Of a DNA stretch of 64,000 bases, positions 1 through 47,900 are shown in pieces. The position numbers were made by a program, and so were the translations under genes. The stretch's first letter is position 1, and each line of letters begins with the position of its first letter. The notes below the pieces were generated by a model. The model saw only the letters and a program-made list of their open reading frames with translations, made no database searches and was not told where the DNA came from. The DNA is taken from assembly GCF_032884065.1 (NCBI RefSeq), contig NC_088883.1, positions 33,897,354 to 33,961,353 on the forward strand, read 5' to 3'. Source of the stretch: Artemia franciscana (lineage: Eukaryota > Arthropoda > Branchiopoda > Anostraca > Artemiidae).

Positions 1-44
1 CAGCGGAAAACTAATTTAAAATTCTCTGTTCGGCGACAATTAGC

Positions 45-290
45 TTAGGTTTCTGAAATAAACTACGTTGTAGCTAGGCTATATTTTAATAAAATATTTA
101 ATATATGAAGTTGGTATTTTGGTTAGGTATTTAATATAATGTGTTCTGGGTGGCCCTCTTTCCACAATTCTAAATAGTAGTCCTCATAATTGTGTTTCTA
201 AAGTTTTATATTTTCATCATATTTTGCTATATTTGATTAGGATTAACTTCAATTCTCGAGTGTGTACTGGTTAATACGGAAGTACGCTTA
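45..290 (+). repeat. Dispersed repeat family R1, copy upstream of Mnk
   Basis: Shares ordered blocks with 22835-23125 and 8040-8210: AATAAACTAC or GATAAACTAC, GAGTTGGTTAGGT-like, TATTTAATATA, GGCGGCC or GGTGGCC before TTTCCA, and TCATATTTTG. It has no coding capacity. The copy near the 5' end of Mnk may affect promoter mapping. Confidence 0.65.
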
Positions 291-731
291 TTTTTCACAG
301 AAAATCCGTTTTTTTTTTAGTGTTATCAAACCCAGTTTTATCTGCAAGCCATGATAAATTTGTAACAATTTAATTTTTAGAATAAATAGAGCGAAAATTG
401 ATGATGAAAATATTGCATCATTGATGTTTGTTTTTAAATATCAGCTGACTGTGGAACGAGTCTTTGTTATCAAACAAGAGCTCAGGGCGCATACGCGCTC
501 TTCAAGAAGAATCCAAATAGCGGGTGAAACTACGCAATTGAAACTAGTCGCCGGTTTGCTATCATGTGAGGAGGTTGTAACGTAGTTGGATAAACGCTTT
601 TATAAAGCAATAAGTTTCGTTTTCTTTTAATTTATCTTTCACCATCTTTTATTTAATTGACAAGAATTTAATTTGGATTGCAATTGGATTTGCTTCCTAT
701 GCACCGACTCGGAACAATACGGGAAACAACG

Positions 732-35033
<34,302 letters not shown>

Positions 35034-35784
35034 TGAGCTGGTTTGATAAATATTCTGCCGTTTCTTTTCTGGAATATTACATTTTTATGGTATATTATAT
35101 TACAAATTTAGGAAAGCTGTATGGAAAGTTCATAAAAATGTTCGCTTCAATAAATCTTTACGACCTTTTCCTACAATATTTGGAGACGAATTTCCTTTCC
35201 TCAAGAATACGCAGTTGAAACGCCCTGTCTCTGGGGGAGGGGGTTTACCGGTTTCGACCCTCCATCCCCCTGAAATTTTTGTCGACTGGTAAATACGTAA
35301 CAAAGATGCATATAAACAAATTTTTATTGTATTTTTGTATTATTTCCCCCCCCCCCTCCCACCCCATGAGCAAAAATCCTGGATGCGCTCTTGGTTGAAA
35401 CTAAGGGATGTTGGAATATTCAGATTATTTGATGCTTAAAAGTGTTTTTCATATTTCTGAGTTTTATGGGATTTTAACTTGTTATTTCAAAGTTTTTAAG
35501 GGAGTTGCTTAGACAATTTGAGGGGTTTCAATCCCTGTACAGGTTTGTCTTTCTGTATTTTCGAAGAATAAAGTTGTTTGCTTTCAAAGAATAATTTTTA
35601 AAAGATGTTTTTGAGTTAACATATTTACGTATTTTTTGTTGGCGGGCCAAGATCAAAGGGCATATGTAATACTTTTATCTCCTGGATGTAATTTATTGTC
35701 CACTTTGGAGAGACGTGTTCACTTTATAGGAGGAAGAGAAGATAAGCCCTTATTGGCATATCACATGTTTCAGCACTTCTAGCT

Positions 35785-36010
35785 CGAATACTACTACTAC
35801 TGACAACTCACTGCAGTACCAAGTCGCCTGAGGCCAAGAAAGCTGCCTTAGCTACACGTCCATCCAAATCTATTGAATTTATTCCCCTTCCAATAAGTTC
35901 TAATTCCTTCCCTCCTTATGACCTCCCCCATTTATGGATGACCTACTTTTCGTTTAGCCCGAGATGGAGAACGATATTTAGTCCTTAAACGTGTCCTAGC
36001 CATCTCCAAA
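35785..36010 (-). mobile_element. LINE 3' end with WLGHV remnant
   Basis: CACTGCAGTACCAAGTCGCC begins the complement of the tail. Further in, the minus strand encodes MARTRLR-like sequence from CGTGTCCTAGCCATCTCC, the position of WLGHV in fuller copies. Confidence 0.7.
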
Positions 36011-36029
36011 TTGACAGAGGTGGTTTTAG

Positions 36030-36395
36030 AGGTGGGCAGAGAGGGGCATATGCCCTGGATGAGGAAATTTTGGGGCGCAAAATTTCAAATAAATGATCTA
36101 ACCGTTTTAATCATTTTGTAATTTTCGAAAATTTGTTTTTATTAAATTTAAGTAAAGGGTGTAGTTAATGAGAAAATAATTAGTAAATTTTTAATTAATT
36201 AGTAAAATGAGTTATAAAATAAAGACAATTAAATGATAATAATTAAATAGATTTAAAAATATTAAAAAAAAATTTTAAATTAATTAGTACATTGAAAATA
36301 ACTTTGTTAGTAAATGAAAGTTTAGCCTGAAAAGTTTGTGAGAGATGACGAATCAAGATTTTGTCCCGGGCGCAAGAAAGGCCAGAACCGCCACT
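36030..36395 (+). mobile_element. Non-coding element family R3, copy 2
   Basis: It starts GGGGCATATGCCCTGG and GCGCAAAATTTCAAATAAAT, and ends TTTGTCCCGGGCGCAAGAA then CCAGAACCGCCACTG. The interior is AT-rich. Confidence 0.75.
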
Positions 36396-36724
36396 GCAAA
36401 TTGAAAAGAATTCTCCAGCTATACAATTTAATTTATACACTCTTGTTCATCCAAATATGAAATACATAAAATGGTCCTTTTTCATTCCTAACGACTGAGA
36501 AAGTTAGCAGGCTTGCCAGGAAACTCATAGTGATTCTCGTAATCAATGTCCAACCTAACTAATGCCTGACTGACATTTTCACACTCCTGAAATAATTGCT
36601 GAAAACTATTTGCTAAGCTGTCCTCAAGGAGAGGATCAGTAGCACATTTTGTGTTGATCCCCCCCCCCCTCTTAAGTATAGCCTGACAAATGGTGTTGGG
36701 GAATCATCTGAGAAGTGTGAAAAT

Positions 36725-37090
36725 ATCAAATGTGTGGCGGTTCTGGCCTTTCTTGTGCCTGGGGTAAAATATTGATTACACCCCCTACTTCCACCACAAA
36801 AGTTTCAGGCAAACTTTTCATTTGTTAACAAAATTGTTTTACATATATTAATTAATAAATATTTTTTTAATTGTTTAATTATTATTAATTATTATAATTT
36901 AATTATTTTTTCGTTTGTTTTTGTAATTAATAAGTAATTCATTAATTATTTTCATTTAATATTTCATTTAATAATATTTCAGAAACTACAAAATAACTAT
37001 AACTGTTAGATTGTTTATTATTATTGTGTCCCAAAAATTTCTACGTCCAGGGCACGTGCTCCCTCTGTCCCTTCCCTAAAACTGTCCCTG
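36725..37090 (-). mobile_element. Non-coding element family R3, copy 3 (inverted)
   Basis: It starts GTGGCGGTTCTGGCCTTTCT and ends AATTTCTACGTCCAGGGCAC with CCCTAAAACTG, the complement order of copies 1 and 2. Copies 2 and 3 therefore face each other about 330 bases apart. Confidence 0.72.
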
Positions 37091-39457
37091 TCCCTCTGTG
37101 GCAGTTGTAACCATTTGGTTTGACATTTTTCAGTACCTCTATCTTGAAGACTACTTTTAGAAATTCATTTACTCTATTCGAAATTGAAGGTTCAGTTGTC
37201 TACTGTAATTTGAAAACCTTGATCATAGATTACGCTGTACTGCATAGCATAAAATATTTCCTTTTTTTGTACCCTAAATAAAAACATGTATTTCATATCA
37301 AGGCTATATACCGTTCAACTCGAAAAATGTAAAAAAAATTATATATTAACAATTTTTGTTGCGTTTTGCAAAATTTTGTTTATCTAAATAAAAAATGCAT
37401 CTTAACGTGAAGCTAAATGCATCTTACATGCAAGAAAGCTTGCACGTAAATTCCAGTTATTTTGATAATCAGGGGTAATAATTAGAGGGGACAGGGGGTA
37501 ATCGTCCTCTCTTGATTTTTAAAATGGTTTATTTGATATTTTCATTAAAAAATCTCCTTGATTTTTAAAATATATATTTTCTGGTGTCTTCATTAGAACA
37601 AATTTAAAAAATCCCCCCCCCCATCTGCCATGTTTTTATAAATTGGTGCTAAGTCTTTTAATTTAATTACATTATATAAACTATTAGCTATCTTATTGAT
37701 CTAAAGATTAACACGTTACGTGTCTCCATGTGGAAACATAATCGATGTAACTCGAGAGAAGGCTTCATTTTTTTTTTTTTGCTTAGCTTTTTTTTTGCCA
37801 ACTGAAAATGCAGTTTCTGCATATAGGATATCCATTTTGAACGATATGGCATTTCTAGGGCCTTATGCATTATTGATTCTTTTATTCTCTTAGAAACAGT
37901 AATTTTGCTTTATCTCAAGGACAAATACTTAATAAGACCCTGTCTGGTATAAAAATAAATAATCACCTTTTGTTTCATGTGACTGAGGCTTGATAAAGTG
38001 CCAGATGGAGACACATGTGCTCGTATTTTCTTTCTCTATTCATTCTTAACAAATACGTTTTTTCTTGTGAAAAAGGATGGAGGAGGAGGGGATTACCTCA
38101 GTTAAATATGCCTGTCTGAATTAAAATAAACTGAACGTTATAAACGTCGCTGTGTAAAGATCCTTTGTTTCTGAACGAATTGGTCCACGTAGTCTGCGAA
38201 ATCCTTAACCAGGTGTGTGAAATGTTCCAAACTTGCCAGTAGCAGAACTCCAAAAGCTGCCAACACTTTAGCAGAACAACTTGTGTTTTAACAGCTTTTT
38301 TTTACTAAAAATTATTTTTATATGTAAAAATGATATTTTCAGACCAAATCTGCCAACAAATTTGAAACCTGCCAAGTAGCGTTGCTACTTTGCTACCCCA
38401 CTTTTTGCACGGCGGCCCTTAACTAGATATCCTAGTGCTAATATTATAGCATAAAAATGTCTGTAAAAAGTTAAAGCATGTAGTTTTAACTTTTTACTGA
38501 TTGATTATCTAGAAATTCCCTCTACAGAATTCTAGGGGGGGAATGTAGAAGTGTGCCGTAAGTATTTTAATATGCACAATTAAAATGTTGCTAGCTAGTG
38601 TTTCCATGTAGTCCGCAAAGCCCCTAAACCGTTTGCTCCGTGATTCACTAGAATTTTCCTTTAGAACATCTTCTGTCTAGTCAGTGAAAAACTTTAGAGC
38701 TAATTTTCAACAGAAATTGTCTCAAGAACCAGATATTCGTAACTTTTCTAAGGTTAGAAGGTCATATTTGGACAGATCTTCACATGAAAATTTTAACCAG
38801 ATCAATGTTTCTTATGTTGGCTTTCTCTTCAATTTTTGAAAGTTTAGCTAATTTATGTTTTTCTTTTAATTTGATAACTATTTTATTTATTTATTTATTT
38901 ACAATAATTTCATTACTAATTTATTCATTTTTTTCTTGTGTTTTAGTAATTCACATACAATTGTTTGCTGCCTCTCCCAAGTTATTAGCAATGTCATTTT
39001 CTTAAGAAAATTAATATCCACATGCGTCTTTGGGGGCCACGCGTGGCTCACTCCCGTGGAGTGTGGCGAGTACCACTTGGTGCGCGTGATTTTTTTTTTT
39101 AATTAAGCGGCCCCTTAGTCACGTCGAAGTTTAAAAAGTGCTTCTAAAACTATCATGTAAATCAGTATATGTTGCTAGCCAGAGTTTCTACGTAGTTTAA
39201 AAAACCTATTCCTAGAAACCTGATTAGTCGTATTAAATTTTCAACCGCAGTTATAACTGCGTAGAAATATCCTGGCGTGTTACATTTAGTAATTTTGGAA
39301 ATTAGCCATTTCTCTAGTATGTTCCCTTAGTTACAAATCATCCCTAATTTTAGAAATGTTTCTACTTTCTGTCATATTTGTTTATTTTTTTCTTTTAATC
39401 AACGAAAACATTATTTTTACTTTCGCAATTATTATAGAAAATTGTTTGGATTAAAAG
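37090..39457. other. Sequence between Mnk exon 6 and the gap, no further exon seen
   Basis: I looked for the next Mnk coding block (a helix after the cysteine cluster and the GRYEFP-type motif) in all frames and did not find it. A GCCACGCGTGGC palindrome lies at 39037-39048. Confidence 0.5.
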
Positions 39458-39557
39458 NNNNNNNNNNNNNNNNNNNNNNNNNNNNNNNNNNNNNNNNNNN
39501 NNNNNNNNNNNNNNNNNNNNNNNNNNNNNNNNNNNNNNNNNNNNNNNNNNNNNNNNN
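39458..39557. other. Assembly gap (100 N)
   Basis: Exactly 100 N, the usual convention for a gap of unknown size between joined contigs. Both visible genes point toward it and lack their 3' exons. Confidence 0.99.
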
Positions 39558-40379
39558 AAAAGAACATGGACAAGAATAAATCCCTTGCTATAGCATCACA
39601 AATGTGGGTTACACATTCAGTATATAGGTCAAACATAGCAATTTAGTTTTAAATAGACTTTTTTTTATCTAAGCAGAAAAAAATGAAAGGAAAGAAATAA
39701 GAGACTAATTTCAGATATGATTATACAAAAAAGAATCATGGTAATTTTCGAAGCCAGGAAACAAAGTTACAAGAGTAATCAATAACAAATGCAAAAAGAA
39801 ACGCAAAATACATAAGAACATATAAATACAAAAAAAAACATTTACAAATTACAAAATGCCAGACAAAACCTGATTTGCCGTAGAGCTCTCAGATCTTTTT
39901 TTACTTTTACTGAGAGAGTTAAAAGGGAAAAAAAGAAGAAAAATTTTCTTATAAAAATGTTTAGACAAAAACGTTAAAACTTGATAAAATTTATGTTCTC
40001 TGATAATTTTTTCTTCTGATAATCTATTTCTTTCAAATTCATATTTTTCAATGTTGCTAAATTTTTATTCTGTCAAAAGTTAGAGAAACCCACTTCTCTG
40101 GTTCGATGCACTAAACTTAAACCTTTTTTTTTAGTTTATCCTTCTCTTTCCTTTTTTAAGCGCCCAGGACGGCTTAACGAAATGTTGATCAAAATATCTG
40201 CTTTGGCTTTTCATTTTATTTACTAGCTGAAAATTAACCAACTTAATCATGTTTTTTATCGTCCTTGTGGTGCGCCAACCACCGTGGTCTCAAGAACGTA
40301 TTTACGAACCTCTTCATCACTTTAACTGTCACAACTTACCAATAAAAAATAAATCATTTAATTTGTCGCGTTTAAAAAG

Positions 40380-41170
40380 CTACTTCTAAAAATTAGAATT
40401 TTGTTTAGGCATTGTATATGTATCTCGAACAACACTTAAGATAAATCCCGCTGGTTGTTCCCCATTCCCAGGATACCCCCCCCCCCACGGAAAATTCCCC
40501 CACATGAAAAAGTAAGCATCTACAGAAAAAGTATGAAGTAGGTACCTCGAAATGTCGATCAGATGTCCTAAGGGATAACAAAAGAACCAGAAGTCTACCT
40601 TTTTAACGAAATTTAACATGTAACAAAAAAAAAGAATGGAACTTAACAATTCATCAAATTTCCTTAGCAAAAATGGAACGAAACAAACCGTTAAAAATAA
40701 AACACACAAACAGACAACATGAAAAGCAAAAGAAATAAAGATACAATTGGAAGAATAAAAAAACATAAAAGTGTGGAAAAAACAACAACAGACAAAATGA
40801 ATAACAGGGAATCAATCTAAAAGTTAGAAAAAAAACAAAATTCCAAATTTCTGTAGATGAGAACTTGAAACCCCTAGAAGGGTTCAGTAGTTTCGCAGTA
40901 AGGGAGGGGGCAGACGCCTTAAAGTGTGCATTTAAATGCTAAAATATTCTAAATCTCATTAAGTCTTCAGATAAATACAGAATGCTAAGGAAGCGGAGTG
41001 AAGGTAGAAATTGATACATAATACCTCTTGATTTTGCGGCAATATTTCTGGTCTCCTCCGTTATTATGAAAGAAAAGAGTAACATTAAACCAAAAATGGG
41101 CAGAAATTACTCCGTATGGGATTGAAGTTCCCCTCTTCATCACCAACCTCCCCCTCGTAGTCATAGAAAC
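40380..41170. mobile_element. Remnant related to the element at 48362-50100
   Basis: AAAATTCCAAATTTCTGTAG with GAACTTGAAACCCCTAGAAG matches 49785-49830, and CAGAAATTACTCCGTATGG matches 48430-48445. An open frame on the minus strand at 40386-40766 is hydrophobic, low in complexity and not recognised. Confidence 0.55.
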
Positions 41171-41249
41171 TTCGGAGGATGCTCATTCGTTCGAAAATTG
41201 GGAGCTCTAGTTCTTTTTTTTAAAGTTGTATTTTCTCCGTGGGTGTTCA

Positions 41250-41720
41250 AAATTTTCCACGGGAGGATTTCCCCAAGGGGGAATTTCCAGCACGATAGAC
41301 GCCTTCCAGATTAAACAACTCCGTCAAATCGAGGGGTTCTGATGGGACGATTTTGTGTGAATGGCTCCTTGCATTTACGCACCAAGTTCCAATATCAACT
41401 CAAATACTCGAGCGGACTCCCAAACGGTTTGGGAATCTCCTTCGGATACCACTGACAGCCACTGTTAGAATCATATATGATTTTAAACCCAAATGCCATG
41501 GCTGGTCCTACCCGAGGGGTAGACCTCGGACCAGGTGGAAGGACAACCTACAGAAGTTTCTAAACATGGCCGACATTGCAGCAGACCACTTTCATAGCAG
41601 CAGAACGATCCACCTGGAGTGGATCCCTACACTCTCAACGCCACGTATCATGCGGCAAGAGTCTTAAGTCAAGTGACTCAATAATTTTCCACAGGGTAAT
41701 TTTCTGAGGACCCCCATGAT
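41250..41720 (+). mobile_element. LINE C-terminal fragment
   Basis: The frame at 41353-41667 encodes GNLLRIPLTATVRIIYDF and then GWSYPRGRPRTRWKDNL. RGRPRTRW near the end of a non-LTR retrotransposon protein is a common feature. GGGAGGATTTCC-like sequence flanks it on the left. No catalytic motif is present. Confidence 0.72.
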
Positions 41721-41843
41721 AAATACATGACTGCCAAATATATATCATTTAAAAAAAAACTATTAAAACAATTTTGATGTTGAGGAAATATTATTGGTTT
41801 AAAAAATAAGTTTAAGAGCCAGCTGGAAATGTAAATGCCTTAC

Positions 41844-41995
41844 GTTCCAGTTGGCAGAAAACATTCCGTGTCGATCTTGATAACTGCTTCTTTTGACGTT
41901 GCCTGCTTATACACTTTAATAGCATCTGGAACTGCACGTTGAACGAGTGAAACATCAACTTCACGACAGCGGAGAGCTACAGTTGCCTCCATGAG
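41844..41995 (-). CDS. ATP6V1E: V-ATPase subunit E exon 4
   Basis: Acceptor TTATTTCCAG precedes CTCATGGAG; donor GTAAGG follows GGAAC at 41843. The 50 codons plus two bases read [38 protein letters not shown] and [12 protein letters not shown]. The RCREVD motif is typical of the C-terminal domain of subunit E. The split codon AC-N predicts threonine, then the block starting with GG that closes the protein in the next, unseen exon. Confidence 0.94.
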
Positions 41996-44900
41996 CTGGA
42001 AATAACCCAAAAAAGTAATAAAATTTATTTAACAGTTTGTAGAATATTTTTTTTTATTTCTTCTTTCGAATATTTAGACAGAGGGTGACTGCGCTGAAAC
42101 TTCCTAATTTCAGTTTGCTTTTTACTCAAAAATTTAATTTAAAAAGCGCTTTCAAAAAAAAGAAGTTTTTCCAAGAAAAGCAAATAGGCTATATTAAAAC
42201 ATATAAGGAGAAGAAATATTGTCATTATGACTCAACCTGAAACGAACAGAAATAAATGAAACTCAGAACAAACAGAACTGGAAATGAAAAATCAAATCAA
42301 ACATGAAGTTAATAGATACTATACATGAATAAATCCCAAAACGACAAGGTATTAAAATGAAAAATCAAGTTAAACTTAAAATGAACATAAATTACCACAC
42401 ATAGAGGTAGGGCTACAGGTCCTTAAACCTCCTCAAAGCTTCGTTTGCTTAGTGAAAACGATTTTTATTCTGAGGAACACTTTTTTTCCATTTCTTCAAA
42501 ATATCAACAGAAACACAACAACAAAAACAACATCCCAAGACTAATCAAGATTTATCATTAAGTGTGGCACCCCCCTCCGTTTCATAGCTTGGGTGTCATT
42601 TGAGTTTTACAGAAAACGATATTTATTTTGGAAAATGTGGTTATATTCGTCAAAAATATTAACAATAACAAAAGAAATAACTAATAACAATCAACACTAC
42701 TTGAAAAAACGAATGAACATACACTGATTGTTTAATATATAATTATGTTAGTACCTAGAAGTCTCAGCAATTTTGATTTTGCTATGTTATAATCATCAAA
42801 GAAATTTACTTTTTCAGTATGGAGCAAATTATGCTCTGGCCTTTAGAATGTTTAGGGGATGGTAGCCCCAATGGTAATTTTTGTTTGTTTGATGTTTTAA
42901 TGTTTTTGGGTTTCTGTTTCGGGTTCTAAAACATTTTATGTTTAATATGTGCGTTTATTTCAATATATGTCCGTTTTGGGTTTCATTTTATTCATTGATA
43001 GTAATTTCTGTTTTTTAAAGTTAAAATGATTTATGACTTTATTTCTGCTCGTCTCATATTTTAATATGGCTCTTTGCTTCTTTTGAATAGCTTCTTTTTT
43101 GGAAAACGTTTCTATTAAATCAACTTCAGTCTATTTTTTATTGATATAATTTTATTACTGGTTTATATTGAAATGTACAATTTTATTTTCAGTTTTTTGG
43201 CTTAAATTAAGTTGATATCCAGTCAAAATTTTGATCTATAATTTACATTCAATATATTTCTATGCTAGTTAAACCAGTGGTAGGTACATACAGGGGCCTT
43301 TGAATACTAATTTAAATCACTGGCCGTCCTGTTTAGTGTCTTACCATGAGGTAAGGTATTTTCTTGGGGTGCTACCGAGATCGGATGGACTGAAGCCAGT
43401 AGTGGCTTCCAAAATCATGCACGGGGTGTTCAATCCCCCATTACATGTGAAGTGCCAACCGTGAAGCAAGAAACACTCCTTTAGGAACAATCCGAGGGGA
43501 GAAAGTCCTCGTTTGAAACACCCCTTGTCGCTGATGGCTGGCAGGTGATGGGTGACTCTCCCCTTTCTTTTGAGGGACAAGTATTAACGGTCTGAAGTTC
43601 ACGGTTGAGGTTCTCAGTATGGAAAGGACAACGGAGGACAACTTGACACCATCTAAACACACCCGAGGGGTCACCAATAACCCAGTAAATATCAGTACTA
43701 TATAATATTTTTTTTAGAGGGAGGGATCGAGAAAATAGGGCTCCGTGGTCTGGTCGTATTCTATAAAATTGGACTTGTTTTCTTAATTTTTATCTTAAAT
43801 GAAGTTTCTGAAATTTTAAGGCTTGTTAGCGTGTAAAAATTCAGCTTTTTCGTGCCAAATATGGATATGACCATATTTTCTTCCAAAATTAATTGTCCTC
43901 ATTAAGGTTCCTTGGTCCAGTCTAATCACCCTGAAAGTTTCACCCATTAAGAACAAAACAATGTACAGCTAATTTTAGGGTTTCACGGATCGGGTACAAC
44001 CCTTTTTTTGGAAATATTATTTTCCTCCTATTTTCGTTTAGTCATTTATTTATGCCCAGTTTCAAGTGTCACATGTTAATACAACCGATCTTCGAAATAT
44101 TTTTGTTTTCATAGAGATCTACCTACTCCAGACCTGTAAGTTAGAAGCCTGTCAGAGATTAACAGAATTTTGGACCCATATTCGGACGTAACGACCTGAT
44201 ACAGCCAAAATTACTCTCAAATTTATTTTCTGAAAAAAAAAATCAATAAACACATGAATACCATTCTCAAACCGGTCTCTTTTTCTCATGCTGACCAATG
44301 GTCTGAGTAGCGCAGGTACCGATCTCCTGATTGTCTGCCTTCGAGCGGGAGTGCAATGCATGGTTGGGGGCAGATCATCCGACGCTTCCCGTGTTTGCCC
44401 CAGATTTATCCAGTCATTAAGAATCTGGTCGACTCTGGCTAAGCTTACAGAGTAACACCATTGACCCCGTTCCGAACCGAATAACCAGCGACACAAAGAC
44501 TAAGACCCCTGTAATCAGGATTTCAAGTCTAGCACGCTAACCACTCGGGTAGGACGCATCCAACCGATTGGAGATATAAAATCTAATGCCTCGCTTTGTG
44601 TCTCTCGAATCTTTTAGTCTTGTGGTCTGGAATAATCAAAAACACTCAAAGTCAAGTAACCGGGCTGAATAGAAGTATTATGAATCCTAGTTGATCGAGA
44701 AAATAAGATCTGAGCCCCTTTTTTGAGCAAAATAAACTAATTTTCAAGTTTTTTCTGTACATAAGGACCCCCTTGATCAAGTCACTTACAGATATAAATT
44801 TCATGTTATAAAATAAAACGGTTGGTCCTTTTCAGACGAACTAATATTTAGGAGAAAAAAATATTTTGACTCTTTTATCTCTTTCCCTAAACATAATGTC

Positions 44901-47900
44901 TGAAGTCTCCTTGCCGCTCTCTGAATGTTTGAACTCGACTACCCTGTCATTCCCTAAACATTACAGATACCCTACTTTTACTATGAATATACACCAAATA
45001 TAAATGGCCAAAACCTTTAGATGGATCGGAGGAGAAGAACTTTTCACCGCCACCCCCTGCCTTCTTCACCAAGTCAAAATTTGGGGTCCAAATGTCACCC
45101 CCCGTCCCTCACACTTTCTTAAAAGTTTCAACTTGATCCCCAAGGCATTTCCCGTGATATTGGGGGCACGCTATTTTGATAATCATAGAGTAGAGTAAAA
45201 CGCATAGATACGCACAGTATGTTTAGATTCACTTCTGGTCCCACACCCAAGTCAAAAACTGAGATCCGTTTGACCGCCCAACAGCCCCCGGAAGTTTCAA
45301 CTCGATTTCCTCACTCGTTATTGAGATATTACGGGTATCCTAGTTTCAGACGCGGGGTAAAAACCCGGTGTCTTATCAATTTACATCGCTACTTCATGGT
45401 GAATAGATTCTAATCCTATTGAATAGATTCGGGCTTAAGTGCCGACGCTTTTAGGCATAAATGAGACAAAATATTTTCAGTCCTTCTCATCCCCTCCGCC
45501 AAGTTAAAATTGGAGGTTCATACGGTACACTAGGCCAATCCACATGGAAGAAACATCAGGACAGACAAGTCGAGACGTGGATAAGCCTTGTTAAGACGGA
45601 CGTTGGGCCAATCGGAGGTTTCCGTCTTAATGGCCGCCACTAGGGCCCAAACAAGCTAAAGATAGTAAGATCATAGGCTCACAACCAAGCAGATCGGAGT
45701 TCAACCGTCTGTACTGTCCTCGCACCACGGCGAGTTGCCGGCGAGCTGATGTACTCATTGCAAGATAAGTAAGAAAATCCTCATCCTCCCACATAGGAAC
45801 TCCCTGAAAATTTTAACTTGATCTCCCAAGACATTGCAATAACACTTTATTCTAAGAACTTGGCAACACTTACCGTCTTTTGACTTACATCGCTAATTAA
45901 GCATGAATACATTTTGTTTATCCAATCTTTTCAACACAAAACTTAAAGTCCTCCTCTCCCTCCCCATTTCTTCTCAAGCAGTATCAAATAGCTTCGACTC
46001 CATCCTCCGAGCCGTCTCCGAGATATTGCTGGTAATCTGAATTCACATAATGTATTTTAGTCTAGTCCTATTTTCTCAACAAAGTTATAATTCAATGTCA
46101 CCTTGCCCCCCCCCCCATCCTTCCCACTCAAAACTCACAAAAGACATGATACCCAAAGCTGTTTGACATATTTGGTGATATATCATGTTGACAGCCTGAG
46201 AATGCATACGCAGGGTTTGGCCCCTGTCTTCTGCCCCTACGCAAGGTTTGAAATCCCCTTGTCCCCCTTTCTTTCCCTATATTTCCTTCCTGAAAAATTT
46301 ACTCTTGGTATCGTACATCCAAAACTACAGTTTCAAAACAAGAATAGTTTATTTATTTATCTTTGATCAAATTTTGACAGGCAGATACACCTGATCTGAA
46401 TCAAGAAAAACGGAATATTTGTCCAGAGTACCTACTTTCATCAAGAGACGTGAAATCCAACTGCAAAAGTAAAATGCAAAATTTAGCTTAAGACTGATGT
46501 CCAATATCTAAAAAAAAAACACAAAACAAAAGAAAAATCAAACAAAAAACAAAACACCAAACTGAGTCGTTAGATGGAATTCTTGGTTGTTGTTTTTTTT
46601 TTTCAGGAGACTAATACAAGCTTCCAGTCCAGCATTACCAACGTGGTACAATTGTACCGTTTTTGGTGTAATTTGGAGGTCCTGGCACAATTGGACTTTT
46701 TTTCAGTGCAATAGAAATTTTCTGGTACATTAGGCTTTTACATGCTCCTTTCTGACTCAGAGATCTTTTCAAGTTTTAGTTTAGCGAAAATTGTCTTCTT
46801 ATTACAGCGAAGTTTCAGTCTTCTGTCCATAAGAAATAAATCAATTTCTTGCAGTACAATTTGAGTCAGAAAACTGGCACAATTTATTTCTAAATTGGCA
46901 ACACTATTCTCGTCTTATAAGTTTCCCTTAGTTTTTGAGATGGTCTTTATTCTTAAATTTCGGTAAAAAGGTAGCAAGACCCTACGTTTCCTTGTTTTGC
47001 CCTTATGAAAAAGCAAAGTAGTTCCTCCTCCCCCCCTTGGAAGAATATAAATCAACAAGATGGAGGAGCATCAACCAACTTCGAAACCACAAGGACCCCG
47101 AGTGATGTGATTCCAATTGCTTTTTGCAGAAGAAAAAGATAGGGAAAATAACACACAAAAAGCAATCTTACCTGGAATAGACCTTGCACAATCAGAGACT
47201 TAAGGACCTCTAGATACTTTGCCTGGTCCCGAGTAATATCACTCAGTCGTTTCTTCGTTTCTTCAATAACATTTCCAACATGATCATCTTGAGCCTTTAA
47301 AACCCTCAAACGAGCTTGATTCAGCATTGTCGAAGATTGACTTGAAAAAGAAACGGTAAGTAAAACTATCAAAGATTGACTTGAAAAAAAAATGTTAGGT
47401 AGAAACGGTAAAGTAAAATTGTCGAAGATTGATTTGAAAAAGAAACGGTAAGTAAAACTGTCGAAGATTGACTTGAAAAGAAACGGTAGGTAGAAACGGT
47501 AAATAAAATTGTCAAAGATTGACTTGACAAAGAAATGGTAGGTAGAAACGGTAAATAAAATTGTCGAAGATTGACTTGAAAAAGAAACGGTAAGCAGAAA
47601 CGGTAAGTAAAACTTTCGAAGATTGACTTGAAAAAGAAACGGTGGGTAGAAACGGTAAATAAAATTGTCGAAGATTGATTTGAAAAAGAAACGGTGAGCA
47701 GAAACAGTAAGTAAAACTGCTGAAGATTGACTTGAAAGAGAAACGGTAGGTAGAAACAGTAAATAAAATTGCCGAAGATTGACTTGAAAAAGAAACGGTA
47801 AGCAGGAACGATAATTAAAACTGTCAAAGATTGACTTGAAAAAGAAACGGTCGGTAGAAAAGGTAAATAAAATTGTCGAAGATTGATTTGAAAAAGAAAC

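Noticed and set aside
40386-40766. 126-codon hydrophobic minus-strand frame
   Set aside because: It arises from T-rich DNA (A-rich plus strand) and includes TE-related sequence. I considered whether it could be the missing V-ATPase terminal exon, but it has no match to the GGVE-to-C-terminus region.
43341-44496. Minus-strand frames in GC-richer blocks as possible host genes
   Set aside because: One overlaps the tRNA-Ser SINE; the others match no family and overlap each other in different frames.
45640-45750. Possible second tRNA-like SINE with a GAGTTCAACC box B
   Set aside because: No convincing box A or arm structure could be found at the right spacing.
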